A stretch of 64,000 bases of DNA from an uncultured Verrucomicrobiota bacterium (GTDB lineage: Bacteria; Verrucomicrobiota; Kiritimatiellia; CAIVKH01). The first letter of the stretch is position 1, and every line of letters begins with the position of its first letter. This document shows positions 25,760 to 33,411 of the stretch, piece after piece. Below the pieces are notes generated by a model, which saw only the letters and a list, made by a program, of their open reading frames with translations, was not told the origin of the DNA and searched no databases. Made by a program: the position numbers and the translations under genes. Location: NCBI GenBank assembly GCA_937872895.1, contig CALMUP010000022.1, positions 1 to 64,000 of the forward strand, in the 5' to 3' direction.

Positions 25760-27403
25760 ATGAAACTGAACAAGATCAAGAACTACGACGCGCCTCGCGG
25801 CCCGGTTGTCCTCGCCATCATGGATGGCGTCGGCATCGGCAAGTTTCCCGAAGGCGACATGGTCGCCAAGGCCACCAAGCCGAACCTCGACTGGTTGAAG
25901 GCGAATGCCGTGTACACCACGCTGAAGGCGCACGGTACCGCCGTGGGCATGCCGAGCGACGAGGACATGGGGAACAGCGAGGTCGGACACAACGCGATCG
26001 GCGCCGGCCGCGTCTTCTCGCAAGGCGCCAGCCTGGTCGAGAACGCCATCAACAGCCGCGCCCTGTTCGAGGGCGCGACCTGGAACGAGCTGCTTGACCA
26101 CGTGATCAAGCACGGCACCCAGTTGCATTTCCTCGGCCTGTTGTCCGACGGCAACGTGCACAGCCATATCCGCCACCTGGTCGCGATGGTGAAGGAAGCC
26201 CGCGCCCGCGGCGTGAAGAAGGTCCGCCTGCACACGCTGCTCGACGGCCGCGATGTACCGCCGACCTCGGCTCTGGTGTATCTGGACGAGATCGAGCAGG
26301 TCCTCAAGGAGCTCAGCACCGACGGCCACGACTACGCGATCGCCTCGGGCGGTGGCCGCCAGAAGATCACCATGGACCGGTACGAAGCCGACTGGAACAT
26401 GGTCAAGGTGGGGTGGGAGACCCACTTCAAGGGGCAAGGCCGGATGTTTCCCTCCGCCCGTGCCGCCGTCGAGGCCCTGCGCGCCGAGAATCCGTCGGTC
26501 ATCGACCAGGACCTTCCCCCGTTCGTGATCGAACGCGGCGGGAAACCCCTGGCCACGCTGCAGAAGAACGACAGTGTGATCCTCTACAATTTCCGGGGCG
26601 ACCGCGCCCTGGAGATGTGCCGCACCTTCGAACACGAGGAGTTTTCCAAGTTCGACCGCGGTCCGAAGCCCGAGGTGCTGTTTGCCGGCATGATGGAATA
26701 CGACGGCGACACCCACACCCCGAAGAAGTACCTCGTCTCGCCGCCGGCCATCGACGCCACCCTCGGCGAATACATGGTCAAGAACGGGGTCAACCTGCTC
26801 GCGGTCAGCGAGACCCAGAAGTACGGCCACGTCACGTATTTCTTCAACGGCAACCGCTCCGGCAAGTTCAGCGATACGTTGGAGGACTATGTCGAGATCA
26901 AGTCCGACCGCGTCCCCTTCGAGGAGCGCCCGTGGATGAAGGCCGCGGAGATCACCGATGTCGTGCTCGATTCGATCGCCGCGAACAAGCACCGGTTCAT
27001 CCGCATCAACTATCCCAACGGCGACATGGTCGGCCACACCGGCGACCCGCTGGCCGTGGAAATCTCGGTGGAAGCCACCGACCTGTCGATCGGCCGCCTG
27101 ATGAAGGCCGTGGCGAAGGCCGGCGGCATCCTGATCGCCACCGCCGACCACGGCAATGCCGACGAGATGTTCGAGGTGAAGAAGGGCCAGTTGGTGCTGG
27201 ACGCCAACGGTCAGCCGAAGCCGAAGACCAGCCACTCGCTCAATCCGGTTCCGTGCTACATCTGGGATCCCAGCGGCAAGGCCAAGGTCCGCCTGTCCAG
27301 GCACACGAACCTCGGCATCAGCAGCCTCGCCGCGACCTGCCTCGCGCTGCTCGGGTTCGAACCGCCCAAGGAATACGATCCGAGCATTGTTGATGTCGGC
27401 TAG
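25760..27403 (+). CDS. gpmI: 2,3-bisphosphoglycerate-independent phosphoglycerate mutase
   Basis: The product has 547 residues. It interconverts 3- and 2-phosphoglycerate. The alkaline-phosphatase-superfamily features are clear: LAIMDGVGIG, MGNSEVGHNAIGAGR with nucleophile S73, GLLSDGNVHSH, LLDGRDVPP, NFRGDRA and TADHGNADEM. It is slightly longer than the usual about 510 residues. GGAGAATAG precedes ATG. It lies alone between two palindromic repeat clusters. Confidence 0.96.
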   Translation: MKLNKIKNYDAPRGPVVLAIMDGVGIGKFPEGDMVAKATKPNLDWLKANAVYTTLKAHGTAVGMPSDEDMGNSEVGHNAIGAGRVFSQGASLVENAINSRALFEGATWNELLDHVIKHGTQLHFLGLLSDGNVHSHIRHLVAMVKEARARGVKKVRLHTLLDGRDVPPTSALVYLDEIEQVLKELSTDGHDYAIASGGGRQKITMDRYEADWNMVKVGWETHFKGQGRMFPSARAAVEALRAENPSVIDQDLPPFVIERGGKPLATLQKNDSVILYNFRGDRALEMCRTFEHEEFSKFDRGPKPEVLFAGMMEYDGDTHTPKKYLVSPPAIDATLGEYMVKNGVNLLAVSETQKYGHVTYFFNGNRSGKFSDTLEDYVEIKSDRVPFEERPWMKAAEITDVVLDSIAANKHRFIRINYPNGDMVGHTGDPLAVEISVEATDLSIGRLMKAVAKAGGILIATADHGNADEMFEVKKGQLVLDANGQPKPKTSHSLNPVPCYIWDPSGKAKVRLSRHTNLGISSLAATCLALLGFEPPKEYDPSIVDVG

Positions 27404-27418
27404 CACCGACATCAACAA
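27387..27418 (+). terminator. 13-bp perfect stem-loop spanning the gpmI stop codon
   Basis: TTGTTGATGTCGG pairs perfectly with CCGACATCAACAA around a 6-nt loop that contains the TAG stop. No T run follows, so intrinsic termination is uncertain; mRNA 3'-end protection is an alternative. Confidence 0.5.
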
Positions 27419-27504
27419 CAACATTCAACGTTCAACCTCCATCGGAGGACGCCTTCGGCAATAGGGATTTGAATGTTGAGTGTTGGACGTTGAACGTTGG
27501 ATGG
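27414..27504. repeat. Palindromic intergenic repeat cluster, copy 2
   Basis: It contains ACATTCAACGTTCAACCTCC and, 30 nt later, GAATGTTGAGTGTTGGACG followed by GTTGAACGTTGG, an imperfect inverted repeat built of the same words as the cluster after argC. Confidence 0.7.
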
Positions 27505-27506
27505 TT

Positions 27507-27531
27507 GAAATAACGCCAGCGGCGTTATTTC
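27507..27531 (-). terminator. Stem-loop at the methyltransferase stop
   Basis: An 11-bp perfect stem GAAATAACGCC/GGCGTTATTTC with a 3-nt loop. The TAA stop codon lies in the 5' arm on the minus strand. No T run follows. Confidence 0.45.
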
Positions 27532-28349
27532 CTGAACACCCACACATCCTGCTCGAGGCTGTTGGCCAGCGGGGATGGGTGGTGGGCGCATTCGGTGAGG
27601 CCGGGGAACAGCGTGGTGCGCACGTAGGCGGGCGGGTGGAAGGCCGCATACCATTTCTTGCCTTCCTGCACCTGCCCGCGCACCACCAGTTCCCCGCGGT
27701 CATACCGGGCCTGCTCGCCGGGCAGCAATTCCGCATGGCGGTAGCGGTCGCCGTGGGTGGTCACGACCAGGATACCGCCGGGTTTGAGCAGGCGCACCAG
27801 TTCAGCGCTCCAGGCCCGGTGCATCGCTTCCGACAGGTGGGTGAACACCGACAGGACATAGATCGCATCGAACCGTGCGTCCGGATAAGGCAGGTGCGGG
27901 GCAAGCTGGTTGGCTGTGACATGCAGGTGCGGCAGGGTGGTTTGGCACCAGTCCACGGTTGCGGGGTTGTAATCCGTACCGTGGACCTCGCTGCCGACGG
28001 GCAGCAGGCCGGGCAAATGGCGCAACACGCGGGCCGGGCCGCAGCCCCACTCGAGCACGTGGGGCGCGGCGGCTTTGCCATGCGCGGCGATGAGGGACGC
28101 GATGTAGCGGGCGTGGTTCAAGCCGAGATCATGGTACGTTTTCAGGTCGATGTGCGCATAGGCATCGTAGGCGAGCTCGAGCGGCGGGGTCGGGAAATCC
28201 GGATGCGCACCCTGGAAACGTTGGTTCGCTTCGCGCCACTGACGGCAGAGCCAGACAAACTTCAGCCGGTCGAACAGGTCCAGGAGTCCGGTGCGCCGCA
28301 GCAGGGCGACCAGGCGGGCGCGCGGATGATTCGTGGCGGCGCCGGTCAC
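27525..28349 (-). CDS. Class I SAM-dependent methyltransferase
   Basis: The product has 274 residues. The SAM-binding glycine motif VLEWGCGPARVL, acidic strand HGTDYNPATVDW, motif FDAIYVLSVFTHLSE and LLKPGGILVVTTHG place it among class I methyltransferases. The substrate is unknown. I chose GTG 28349: it forms a GTGA overlap with the HIT-gene stop and has AAAGGAT 8 nt upstream. Upstream residues in a longer reading are a shadow of the HIT gene. Confidence 0.85.
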   Translation of the reverse strand: MTGAATNHPRARLVALLRRTGLLDLFDRLKFVWLCRQWREANQRFQGAHPDFPTPPLELAYDAYAHIDLKTYHDLGLNHARYIASLIAAHGKAAAPHVLEWGCGPARVLRHLPGLLPVGSEVHGTDYNPATVDWCQTTLPHLHVTANQLAPHLPYPDARFDAIYVLSVFTHLSEAMHRAWSAELVRLLKPGGILVVTTHGDRYRHAELLPGEQARYDRGELVVRGQVQEGKKWYAAFHPPAYVRTTLFPGLTECAHHPSPLANSLEQDVWVFRK

Positions 28350-28846
28350 GCGGTGAAATCCTTTTCGGCTGCGGCAAAGGAAGGTCGCAGTTCCGCCCAC
28401 AGGGCTTCGAGCGCCTGCGGAATCACCCGGACATCGCCGATCACGCTGGTAAAATTCGTGTCGCCGACCCAGCGCGGCACGACATGCAGGTGCAGGTGGT
28501 CCTTCAGTCCGGCCCCCCCGGCATCGCCGAGGTTGATGCCGAGGTTGAAACCGTCGGGTCGGATGCGCTTCTTGAGAATCTCCACGGCCAGGGCGGACCA
28601 GCGCATGCACTCGAGCATTTCCGCGTGGGTCAGTTCGGCCATGACCGAGACATGGCGGTACGGGCAGATCATCAGGTGTCCACCGGTATACGGGTAACGG
28701 TTCATCACCACGGCGCAGGTGGGTCCGCGCGCCAGCACCAGATGCTCCGGATCACGGTTGCTGCCGAAATAGGCGCAGAGGAAGCACCCGTCGGTTTTTT
28801 CGCCGCGTATGTATTCGATGCGCCAGGGCGCCCAGAGTCGTTCCAT
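28346..28846 (-). CDS. HIT-family nucleotide hydrolase/phosphorylase
   Basis: The product has 166 residues. The histidine triad is HLHLHVVPRW near residues 117-126, preceded by FNLGINLGDAGGAGLKDH. The N-terminal MERLWAPWRIEYI with CFLC resembles the AP4A phosphorylase-like bacterial HIT branch. It probably splits dinucleoside polyphosphates or similar nucleotides. It is co-translated with the downstream methyltransferase. Confidence 0.9.
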   Translation of the reverse strand: MERLWAPWRIEYIRGEKTDGCFLCAYFGSNRDPEHLVLARGPTCAVVMNRYPYTGGHLMICPYRHVSVMAELTHAEMLECMRWSALAVEILKKRIRPDGFNLGINLGDAGGAGLKDHLHLHVVPRWVGDTNFTSVIGDVRVIPQALEALWAELRPSFAAAEKDFTA

Positions 28847-28939
28847 GCATCGTAACTACCACGCGAGCGCGGTTGATTCCAGCCCGGATGTTGGGCAAGG
28901 TCGTGGTGTGATAACCACCAGCACCAGGACGGAGGAAGC

Positions 28940-30898
28940 GTGATCGGGCGAGGATGGATCGGACTCGCCGCGGCCGGCATGGCCCTGTTGTGGACCGGCT
29001 GGATCGCCGGTGCGCTGGGGAGGTTCGCGGTCTTACCGGTGATCGCCGTGGCCGCGGTGGCCGGACTGCTCGCCGCATGGCCGCTGCCGAAGTCGGGCAT
29101 GCGCAAGCCGGATGCCGCCTGGATCGCCGCGCTGGTGATTGCCCTGGTGGCGATGGCGCTGGCCTGGCCGCCCGGTCACGTGATGCAGCTGCAGTGGGAT
29201 CCCGCCATCTACATCCAGAGCGGTGCGGTCCTGGCGCGTGAAGGTGGACTGGCCTTCGACCTGCCGGTCTTCCATCGCCTGCCGCGCATCATCCAGGAAT
29301 TGGTATCGACCACGGGTTGGCACGTGCAGCCCTATTCGGGCATGGTGCTGAATTCGGCAGGCGAGGTGGTTCCCGTGTTCTACCACGGATTCCCGGTGTG
29401 GGTCGCGGTGATGTTCGGATTGGCCGGCGTGGACGGTGCGTTGGCCGCCAATATCCCGTTGTATGGCATCGCGATCCTGTTGATGTTCGTGCTGGCGCGC
29501 CGCTGGTATGGAGCGGGATGGGGAGTGGTCGCGGCGTTCCTGCTGGCGGTGTCGCCGGTCATGATCTGGCAGTCGCGATTTCCGACGGCGGAACTGCTCG
29601 CCCAGGTGCTGCTGCTGGGTGGATGGATCCTGCTCGATCGATGCTGGTCGGAAACCGGGCGCGGCCGCGGTGCGGCCTTCATGGCGGGTTGCGCGTTTGG
29701 TCTCGCCATGGTGGTGCGGTTCGATTCGCTGCTCGTGCTGGTGCCGCTGCTGGTGGTGCTGGCTTCGTGGTGGCATGACCGGTCGGTGCGGGTACGCGTG
29801 GGCTGGGTGTTGCTTCCCATGCTCGTGCTGGCCGTGCATGCCGTGCTTCATGCGGTGTGGATGGGGAGTCCGTATTTCCCGCGGCGTTCGCTGGTGATCG
29901 CCGGATTGGGGGCGGCCGTGGCGGGCTTGAGTGTCCAGGCCGTGGCAATCGGCCGGGCGCGGTGGTGGTCGCCGGGTTGGTTGTTGCTCTCGCGGCGGCA
30001 GGCCATCAGCGTGGCCGGCGGGTGGTTGGGCGCGATGTTCGTGCTGGGTGTACTGCGCCCGTGGATCGTCGGCACGGATCTGGTGCCGGTGGCCTGGATG
30101 GTGCATCCGGTGGTACGGTGGGCGTTCGGGTCGGAGGCGTGGAACCTCGTGGTGCTGGTAGCCGTGGCGGGTGGTGGCATGGTCGTGCTGGCCATGCTCG
30201 GCCTTGCGGGTTCGGTGCTCGCCGACGAGGAACGTCCGGTGCGACGCATGGCTGTGCTGGTGATGATGGCGGTGTGGCTGATCCTGATGGGTGCCTTGCA
30301 CCATGAACGCGAGATGTTGTGGATGTGCCGCCGATTGGTGCCGGTGGTCGTGCCCGCCCTTGTTCTCGGCGTGGTGGCCTCACTGCATGGATTGGCCGTG
30401 CGTCTCCCCCTGCGTGCCCCGGCGCGGCGATTCTGGTTCATGGTCGCCGTGCTGGCGCTCGGGGTCGGGTTGTACACGCCGTTGTCACGGGTGGCCGGGA
30501 TCCGTGAATTTCATGGCACGAAGGCGGGCTTCGCGCAGCTTGCCGGACAGTTGCCGGAAAACGCCCTGGTCTTCGCGGATATTCCGGGGGTGGGGGCGGT
30601 CCTGCGCACGGTGTACGGGCGGGACGCGCTGGAGTTGAGCGGTCCGACCATGGCGCGCCGGGCGGTGTTGATGCGGTGGCTTCCGGCGTTGAAAGCCGAA
30701 CGGCCGGTCTATTGGGTCACCCCGGTCCCCATCGACCCGACCCAGGCGGACACCTACATACTTCGCGGGAAGAACGAATTCCGCTCGCGCATCTACGACC
30801 AACCGGAGCGAACCGTTCCGGATCGCTGGGTGGATGTGCGCAGTGAATTCTTCATCTACCAGGTACGCCCGTATCCCGAGGAGCCCGGTCCGCCATGA
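28940..30898 (+). CDS. Large polytopic membrane protein, GT-C/ArnT-like glycosyltransferase candidate
   Basis: The product has 652 residues, with about 11-13 transmembrane helices over residues 1-520 and a soluble C-terminal tail. An acidic first-loop motif QWDPAIYIQSG resembles the GT39/GT83 (PMT/ArnT) pattern that takes sugar from polyprenyl phosphate. The assignment is by topology and this motif only. The start is GTG 28940 with GGAGG 5 nt upstream. Its stop overlaps the S26-peptidase start (ATGA), so the two are coupled. The neighbouring peptide and kinase raise the possibility that it acts on or exports a modified peptide (inference). Confidence 0.68.
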   Translation: MIGRGWIGLAAAGMALLWTGWIAGALGRFAVLPVIAVAAVAGLLAAWPLPKSGMRKPDAAWIAALVIALVAMALAWPPGHVMQLQWDPAIYIQSGAVLAREGGLAFDLPVFHRLPRIIQELVSTTGWHVQPYSGMVLNSAGEVVPVFYHGFPVWVAVMFGLAGVDGALAANIPLYGIAILLMFVLARRWYGAGWGVVAAFLLAVSPVMIWQSRFPTAELLAQVLLLGGWILLDRCWSETGRGRGAAFMAGCAFGLAMVVRFDSLLVLVPLLVVLASWWHDRSVRVRVGWVLLPMLVLAVHAVLHAVWMGSPYFPRRSLVIAGLGAAVAGLSVQAVAIGRARWWSPGWLLLSRRQAISVAGGWLGAMFVLGVLRPWIVGTDLVPVAWMVHPVVRWAFGSEAWNLVVLVAVAGGGMVVLAMLGLAGSVLADEERPVRRMAVLVMMAVWLILMGALHHEREMLWMCRRLVPVVVPALVLGVVASLHGLAVRLPLRAPARRFWFMVAVLALGVGLYTPLSRVAGIREFHGTKAGFAQLAGQLPENALVFADIPGVGAVLRTVYGRDALELSGPTMARRAVLMRWLPALKAERPVYWVTPVPIDPTQADTYILRGKNEFRSRIYDQPERTVPDRWVDVRSEFFIYQVRPYPEEPGPP

Positions 30899-31341
30899 GC
30901 ACAGGTGACCAGAATGCGTGGGTGGAACGACCGGCCGAGGGCGTCAGCATGGGGCGTCGATGGCGCGACGTGCGGCGACTGCTGGTGCGGCCGGCGCGTG
31001 TGGAGGCGATCCGGTGGGGCGAGGTGGTTGTTGCCGGTTCAGGTGGACGGCTGGTCGCCCACCGCGCGGTTCGTCGGACCATTGCGCCGGATGGCCGGAT
31101 GGTGTGGATTACCAAAGGGGACGGCAGCTGGTTTCCCGACCGGTGGGCGATCGACGCGGCCTCGGTTGAGGGGATCGTGGAGGCCGTCCGATGGGAAGAC
31201 GGGACTGTGATGACCGTGCGCCGGAGCGATGGATGGTGGCCGGCAGTGACCGGTTGGGTCCTTTCGTGGATTTGGCGACCGGTAGAGCCGGCTCAGGCCA
31301 AAACGCTTTCGCGGAATGTATCCAGCGATGACGGATCGTGA
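30895..31341 (+). CDS. Small S24/S26-type (signal-peptidase-like) protein
   Basis: The product has 148 residues. It aligns by eye with the short S26 proteins found beside HprK/PqqD-type peptide clusters: GVSMGRRWRDVRRLLVRP (Ser-Met nucleophile motif at about 17-19), AIRWGEVVV, GRLVAHRAVRR, then WITKGDGSWFPD and IDAASVEGIVEAV. There is no N-terminal membrane anchor. The usual Pro after SM is missing and the catalytic Lys/His is not obvious, so activity is uncertain. Its last 49 nt overlap the convergent HprK-like gene. Confidence 0.65.
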   Translation: MSTGDQNAWVERPAEGVSMGRRWRDVRRLLVRPARVEAIRWGEVVVAGSGGRLVAHRAVRRTIAPDGRMVWITKGDGSWFPDRWAIDAASVEGIVEAVRWEDGTVMTVRRSDGWWPAVTGWVLSWIWRPVEPAQAKTLSRNVSSDDGS

Positions 31342-32153
31342 CGGAAGTGGAACTCGAGCAGGGCCACCTGGTCCCCGAGTGCTTCCAGCAAGGCCATGGC
31401 CTGGTCAATCGATGTCCGGGAGAAAAAGGGAACCAGGGAGCATGCGGTCAATTCGGCCAACGCCGTCAGTGGATCGAGCGCGACGACGCGGTTTTCGTTG
31501 GCCTGCCGCAGCCGCACCACGCCGTGAAGCGGCGCGGATGCCGGGCTTACCACCGGCTCCTCGCCGTGCCACGGCGTTCCGGCCACCTGCCACGCGCCGT
31601 TTGCATGTCGGTAAATGGCCACCCGGTCATCATTCAGGAGCAGCGCGCCGGTGGCTCGCCACCACCGGCTCAAGGTGGTCTTGCCCGCACCCGAGGGTCC
31701 GAAGAACACGTAACCGCGACCATCGATAACCACGGCCGAACCGTGCACCACCAGGACGTCGGCGTGAAGGAGTCGGTTGATCAGGATGGCCTGGTCGTAG
31801 GGATAATTGATCGCATGGACGGCAGGTGCGGCGCGGCGGCCGGCAAACGGTTGGATGGTTCCGGAGGCAAAGTCGGGAGACAGGTTCGCCACCGGTGTCC
31901 ACCGGCTGTTCATGACGTGGTAGATCTCGATAACGACCCGATCTTCGCGGTTCCCCATCCGCCATACTTCGTTCGCCCAGAAGGGTGGGGCGGTTAGCCC
32001 GGAGAGGCGCGGGGTGTCTGGCCTGAAAACCTGGTAGGATCCAAACGGAGCGTGGGCCGGTTCGGAAAACTGCGTATAACTGTCGGGAAGCGTAGCCGGG
32101 GCTCCCGGTTCAACGGCCGTAAACCGGAACGACCTGCCGGCGATGGCAAGCAC
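31293..32153 (-). CDS. HPr-kinase-like (HprK-related) protein
   Basis: The product has 286 residues. The C-terminal kinase domain carries VHGSAVVIDGRGYVF (H138), P-loop FGPSGAGKTTLS (about 151-162), acidic NDDRVAI (D175, D176) and GTPWHGEE. This is the pattern of HprK-related kinases in RiPP-type gene clusters, including lasso-peptide Ser kinases. The N-terminal about 110 residues are unassigned. The start is GTG 32153, 7 nt after the stop of the small peptide gene, without a good Shine-Dalgarno. A role in phosphorylating that peptide is inference. Confidence 0.8.
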   Translation of the reverse strand: MLAIAGRSFRFTAVEPGAPATLPDSYTQFSEPAHAPFGSYQVFRPDTPRLSGLTAPPFWANEVWRMGNREDRVVIEIYHVMNSRWTPVANLSPDFASGTIQPFAGRRAAPAVHAINYPYDQAILINRLLHADVLVVHGSAVVIDGRGYVFFGPSGAGKTTLSRWWRATGALLLNDDRVAIYRHANGAWQVAGTPWHGEEPVVSPASAPLHGVVRLRQANENRVVALDPLTALAELTACSLVPFFSRTSIDQAMALLEALGDQVALLEFHFRHDPSSLDTFRESVLA

Positions 32154-32160
32154 CGGTAGA

Positions 32161-32328
32161 TCAGGAGGGGTTGATCTGGAACAACGGGGTCACGCCGTCC
32201 TGGGCACAGGCGTTGTTGTCCAGCGAATCCTTGCAGACCGCCATGGCAACCACCCGCTTGTCTTCCAATTTCACTTTGGTGATTTTGGGGCGCTTGTATG
32301 TGCGTTTCATGTTGCTGGTCGAAGGCAT
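32161..32328 (-). CDS. Candidate 55-residue RiPP-type precursor peptide
   Basis: Read directly from the minus strand. Basic N-terminal leader MKRTYKRPKITKVKL (from residue 7) contains YKRP, the YxxP motif typical of leaders recognised by PqqD-like domains. It is followed by LEDKRVVAMAV, a two-Cys segment CKDSLDNNAC (C32, C41), and the tail VTPLFQINPS with a terminal Ser. GGGAG lies 8 nt upstream of ATG 32328, and a good promoter precedes it. The HprK-like gene starts 7 nt downstream, so they form one operon. No PqqD, cyclase or radical-SAM modification gene is adjacent. Product and modification are unknown. Confidence 0.7.
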   Translation of the reverse strand: MPSTSNMKRTYKRPKITKVKLEDKRVVAMAVCKDSLDNNACAQDGVTPLFQINPS

Positions 32329-32370
32329 GGTGAGCTCCCGGCTACTGGCAATCTGACGGTTGACGGTTTC

Positions 32371-32399
32371 AACATACAGCTACCGCATTCGAATGTCGA
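32371..32399 (-). promoter_or_regulatory. Candidate promoter of the precursor-peptide/HprK operon
   Basis: On the minus strand TCGACA (5/6), 17 nt, TATGTT (4/6), about 43 nt upstream of the peptide start codon. The -10 matches that proposed for lipA. Confidence 0.55.
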
Positions 32400-32448
32400 G
32401 GTCGATGTGGGGATAGACACCCACAAAAGGTCTACTCGGCGGGCTGAT

Positions 32449-32486
32449 CCATCGAAAGCGAGCGCATGTGCGACCGCTTTCGATGG
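32449..32486 (-). terminator. Perfect 12-bp stem-loop after the secreted-protein gene
   Basis: CCATCGAAAGCG pairs with CGCTTTCGATGG, with an inner CGCA/TGCG stem in the 14-nt loop. It begins 11 nt after the stop at 32498 and lies upstream of the peptide-gene promoter. There is no T run, so it may insulate the peptide operon or stabilise the upstream mRNA. Confidence 0.5.
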
Positions 32487-32497
32487 TGTCGGGTCGA

Positions 32498-32992
32498 TTA
32501 GCCCTCAGGCTCTGCTTCGCAGTCCTTGATGCAATAACCCATGTACATGGCCCAATTCCGGCCGAGCTTCGTACCCTCGCCCCAAGCCGTTTCTTCCTGT
32601 GTCTTGTTGCCATTGGTCTTCTTCACCACGGCATGAGCGGCAATAATACCACAGGTCGATCCGCGAAATGCGGTCTTGGGAATAGCGTAGGATACGGTGG
32701 TGACTCCGTTGTGAACCCCCTTGTAAGGCATGCGCCCCGGGATTCCGAAGCTAATATCGCGCAGGTTGAGACCTGCTGAAACGTGGGTTTCGGTGATAAG
32801 CCAGCCATCTTGGGCGAAAAAAGTCACATAAATGTACAGTGCGTCGTTTCCGATAACAATATCGCCTGCATCATGCTTCTGTCCTGCAATCAAATTGTAG
32901 GATTGCGGTTGACCACAAATCGTCTGCGCCGAACCTATGGCAGCAAAGCCCAAACCGCAGACCAACACCAAACCGAGCAGTCTTTTCTTCAT
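32498..32992 (-). CDS. Secreted protein of unknown function (beta-rich, about 140-residue mature domain)
   Basis: The product has 164 residues with signal peptide MKKRLLGLVLVCGLGFAAIG (cleavage near SAQ-T). The mature part has the pattern AGQKHDAGDIVIGND, LYIYVTFFAQDGWLITETHV, PYKGVHNGVTTVSYAIP, CGIIAAHAVV, EETAWGEG and NWAMYMGY. I recall this pattern from secreted proteins of Bacteroidota and Verrucomicrobiota. Its function is not known to me. Four cysteines in the mature part could form disulfides. AGGAG lies 7 nt upstream of the ATG. Confidence 0.8.
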   Translation of the reverse strand: MKKRLLGLVLVCGLGFAAIGSAQTICGQPQSYNLIAGQKHDAGDIVIGNDALYIYVTFFAQDGWLITETHVSAGLNLRDISFGIPGRMPYKGVHNGVTTVSYAIPKTAFRGSTCGIIAAHAVVKKTNGNKTQEETAWGEGTKLGRNWAMYMGYCIKDCEAEPEG

Positions 32993-33023
32993 AGCATTCT
33001 CCTATTTGATTAATCGGTATATC

Positions 33024-33053
33024 ACACTAGTAAACAAGTGCGTATTTTGTCAA
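33024..33053 (-). promoter_or_regulatory. Candidate promoter of the 164-residue secreted protein
   Basis: On the minus strand a perfect TTGACA, 18 nt, then TAGTGT (3/6). The -10 is weak. About 31 nt upstream of the start codon. Confidence 0.35.
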
Positions 33054-33114
33054 TAATTTCCATACTAACCGTTGTGAATATTACGTAATTATCTGTGATG
33101 CATGCGGTAGTATA

Positions 33115-33232
33115 AAATTTTTGCCTTCGTGGTCGCATAATACAGCAAGTAAAGACCCGGTGAGCGGGTTCCGTTTGAGGCAGCCGGCTCCAGAAAATTT
33201 GCGCTCATCGCACTTCTGGTGGGCAAAAATTT
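33115..33232 (+). ncRNA. Possible structured RNA element upstream of the giant gene
   Basis: Perfect 11-bp outer arms AAATTTTTGCC and GGCAAAAATTT enclose about 96 nt with two internal hairpins, ACCCG/CGGGT (loop GTGAG) and CCAGAA/TTCTGG. It matches no riboswitch or sRNA I can name. The candidate promoter at 33269 lies downstream of it, so it would need a different upstream promoter to be part of the giant mRNA. Confidence 0.3.
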
Positions 33233-33268
33233 CATTTCTGAAAAAAAATCACATCGGTGAAAAATCGG

Positions 33269-33297
33269 TTGTGATTATCCGGTACTTTTCTTACTAT
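33269..33297 (+). promoter_or_regulatory. Candidate sigma70 promoter of the giant protease-adhesin gene
   Basis: TTGTGA, 17 nt, TACTAT, about 115 nt upstream of the start codon. Its form resembles the promoter before the third island gene (TTGAAC, 17 nt, TACGAT). Confidence 0.5.
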
Positions 33298-33411
33298 GGC
33301 GTTTGCGATAAATCGATTTTTCCCTTTTAGGGGGTATGGCTTTACGCGTACGAAGCGGGGAATTTCGGTTGTGGGTAGCTGTGATTTGAAACGGGTTGCC
33401 GGAGTTTTTTT

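Larger units (their letters stand above)
32993..33411. other. 419-bp AT-rich intergenic region before the giant gene
   Basis: No gene is visible. It holds the candidate promoters at 33024-33053 (minus) and 33269-33297 (plus), a 10-bp palindrome ATTACGTAAT near 33080, and the structured element at 33115-33232. Base composition is much lower in GC than the flanking genes. Confidence 0.7.

Noticed and set aside
25664-27424. A 586-codon minus-strand frame over gpmI
   Set aside because: Antisense of a fully recognisable gpmI; no protein motifs.
28940-32328. A classical lasso-peptide cluster
   Set aside because: No asparagine-synthetase-like cyclase, transglutaminase-like protease or PqqD-like domain is present; only the kinase analogy holds.
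33115-33232. Cyclic-di-GMP-I riboswitch
   Set aside because: The hairpin layout is vaguely similar, but the conserved core words (GGGCAAACC and GACGCAAAGCC types) are missing.
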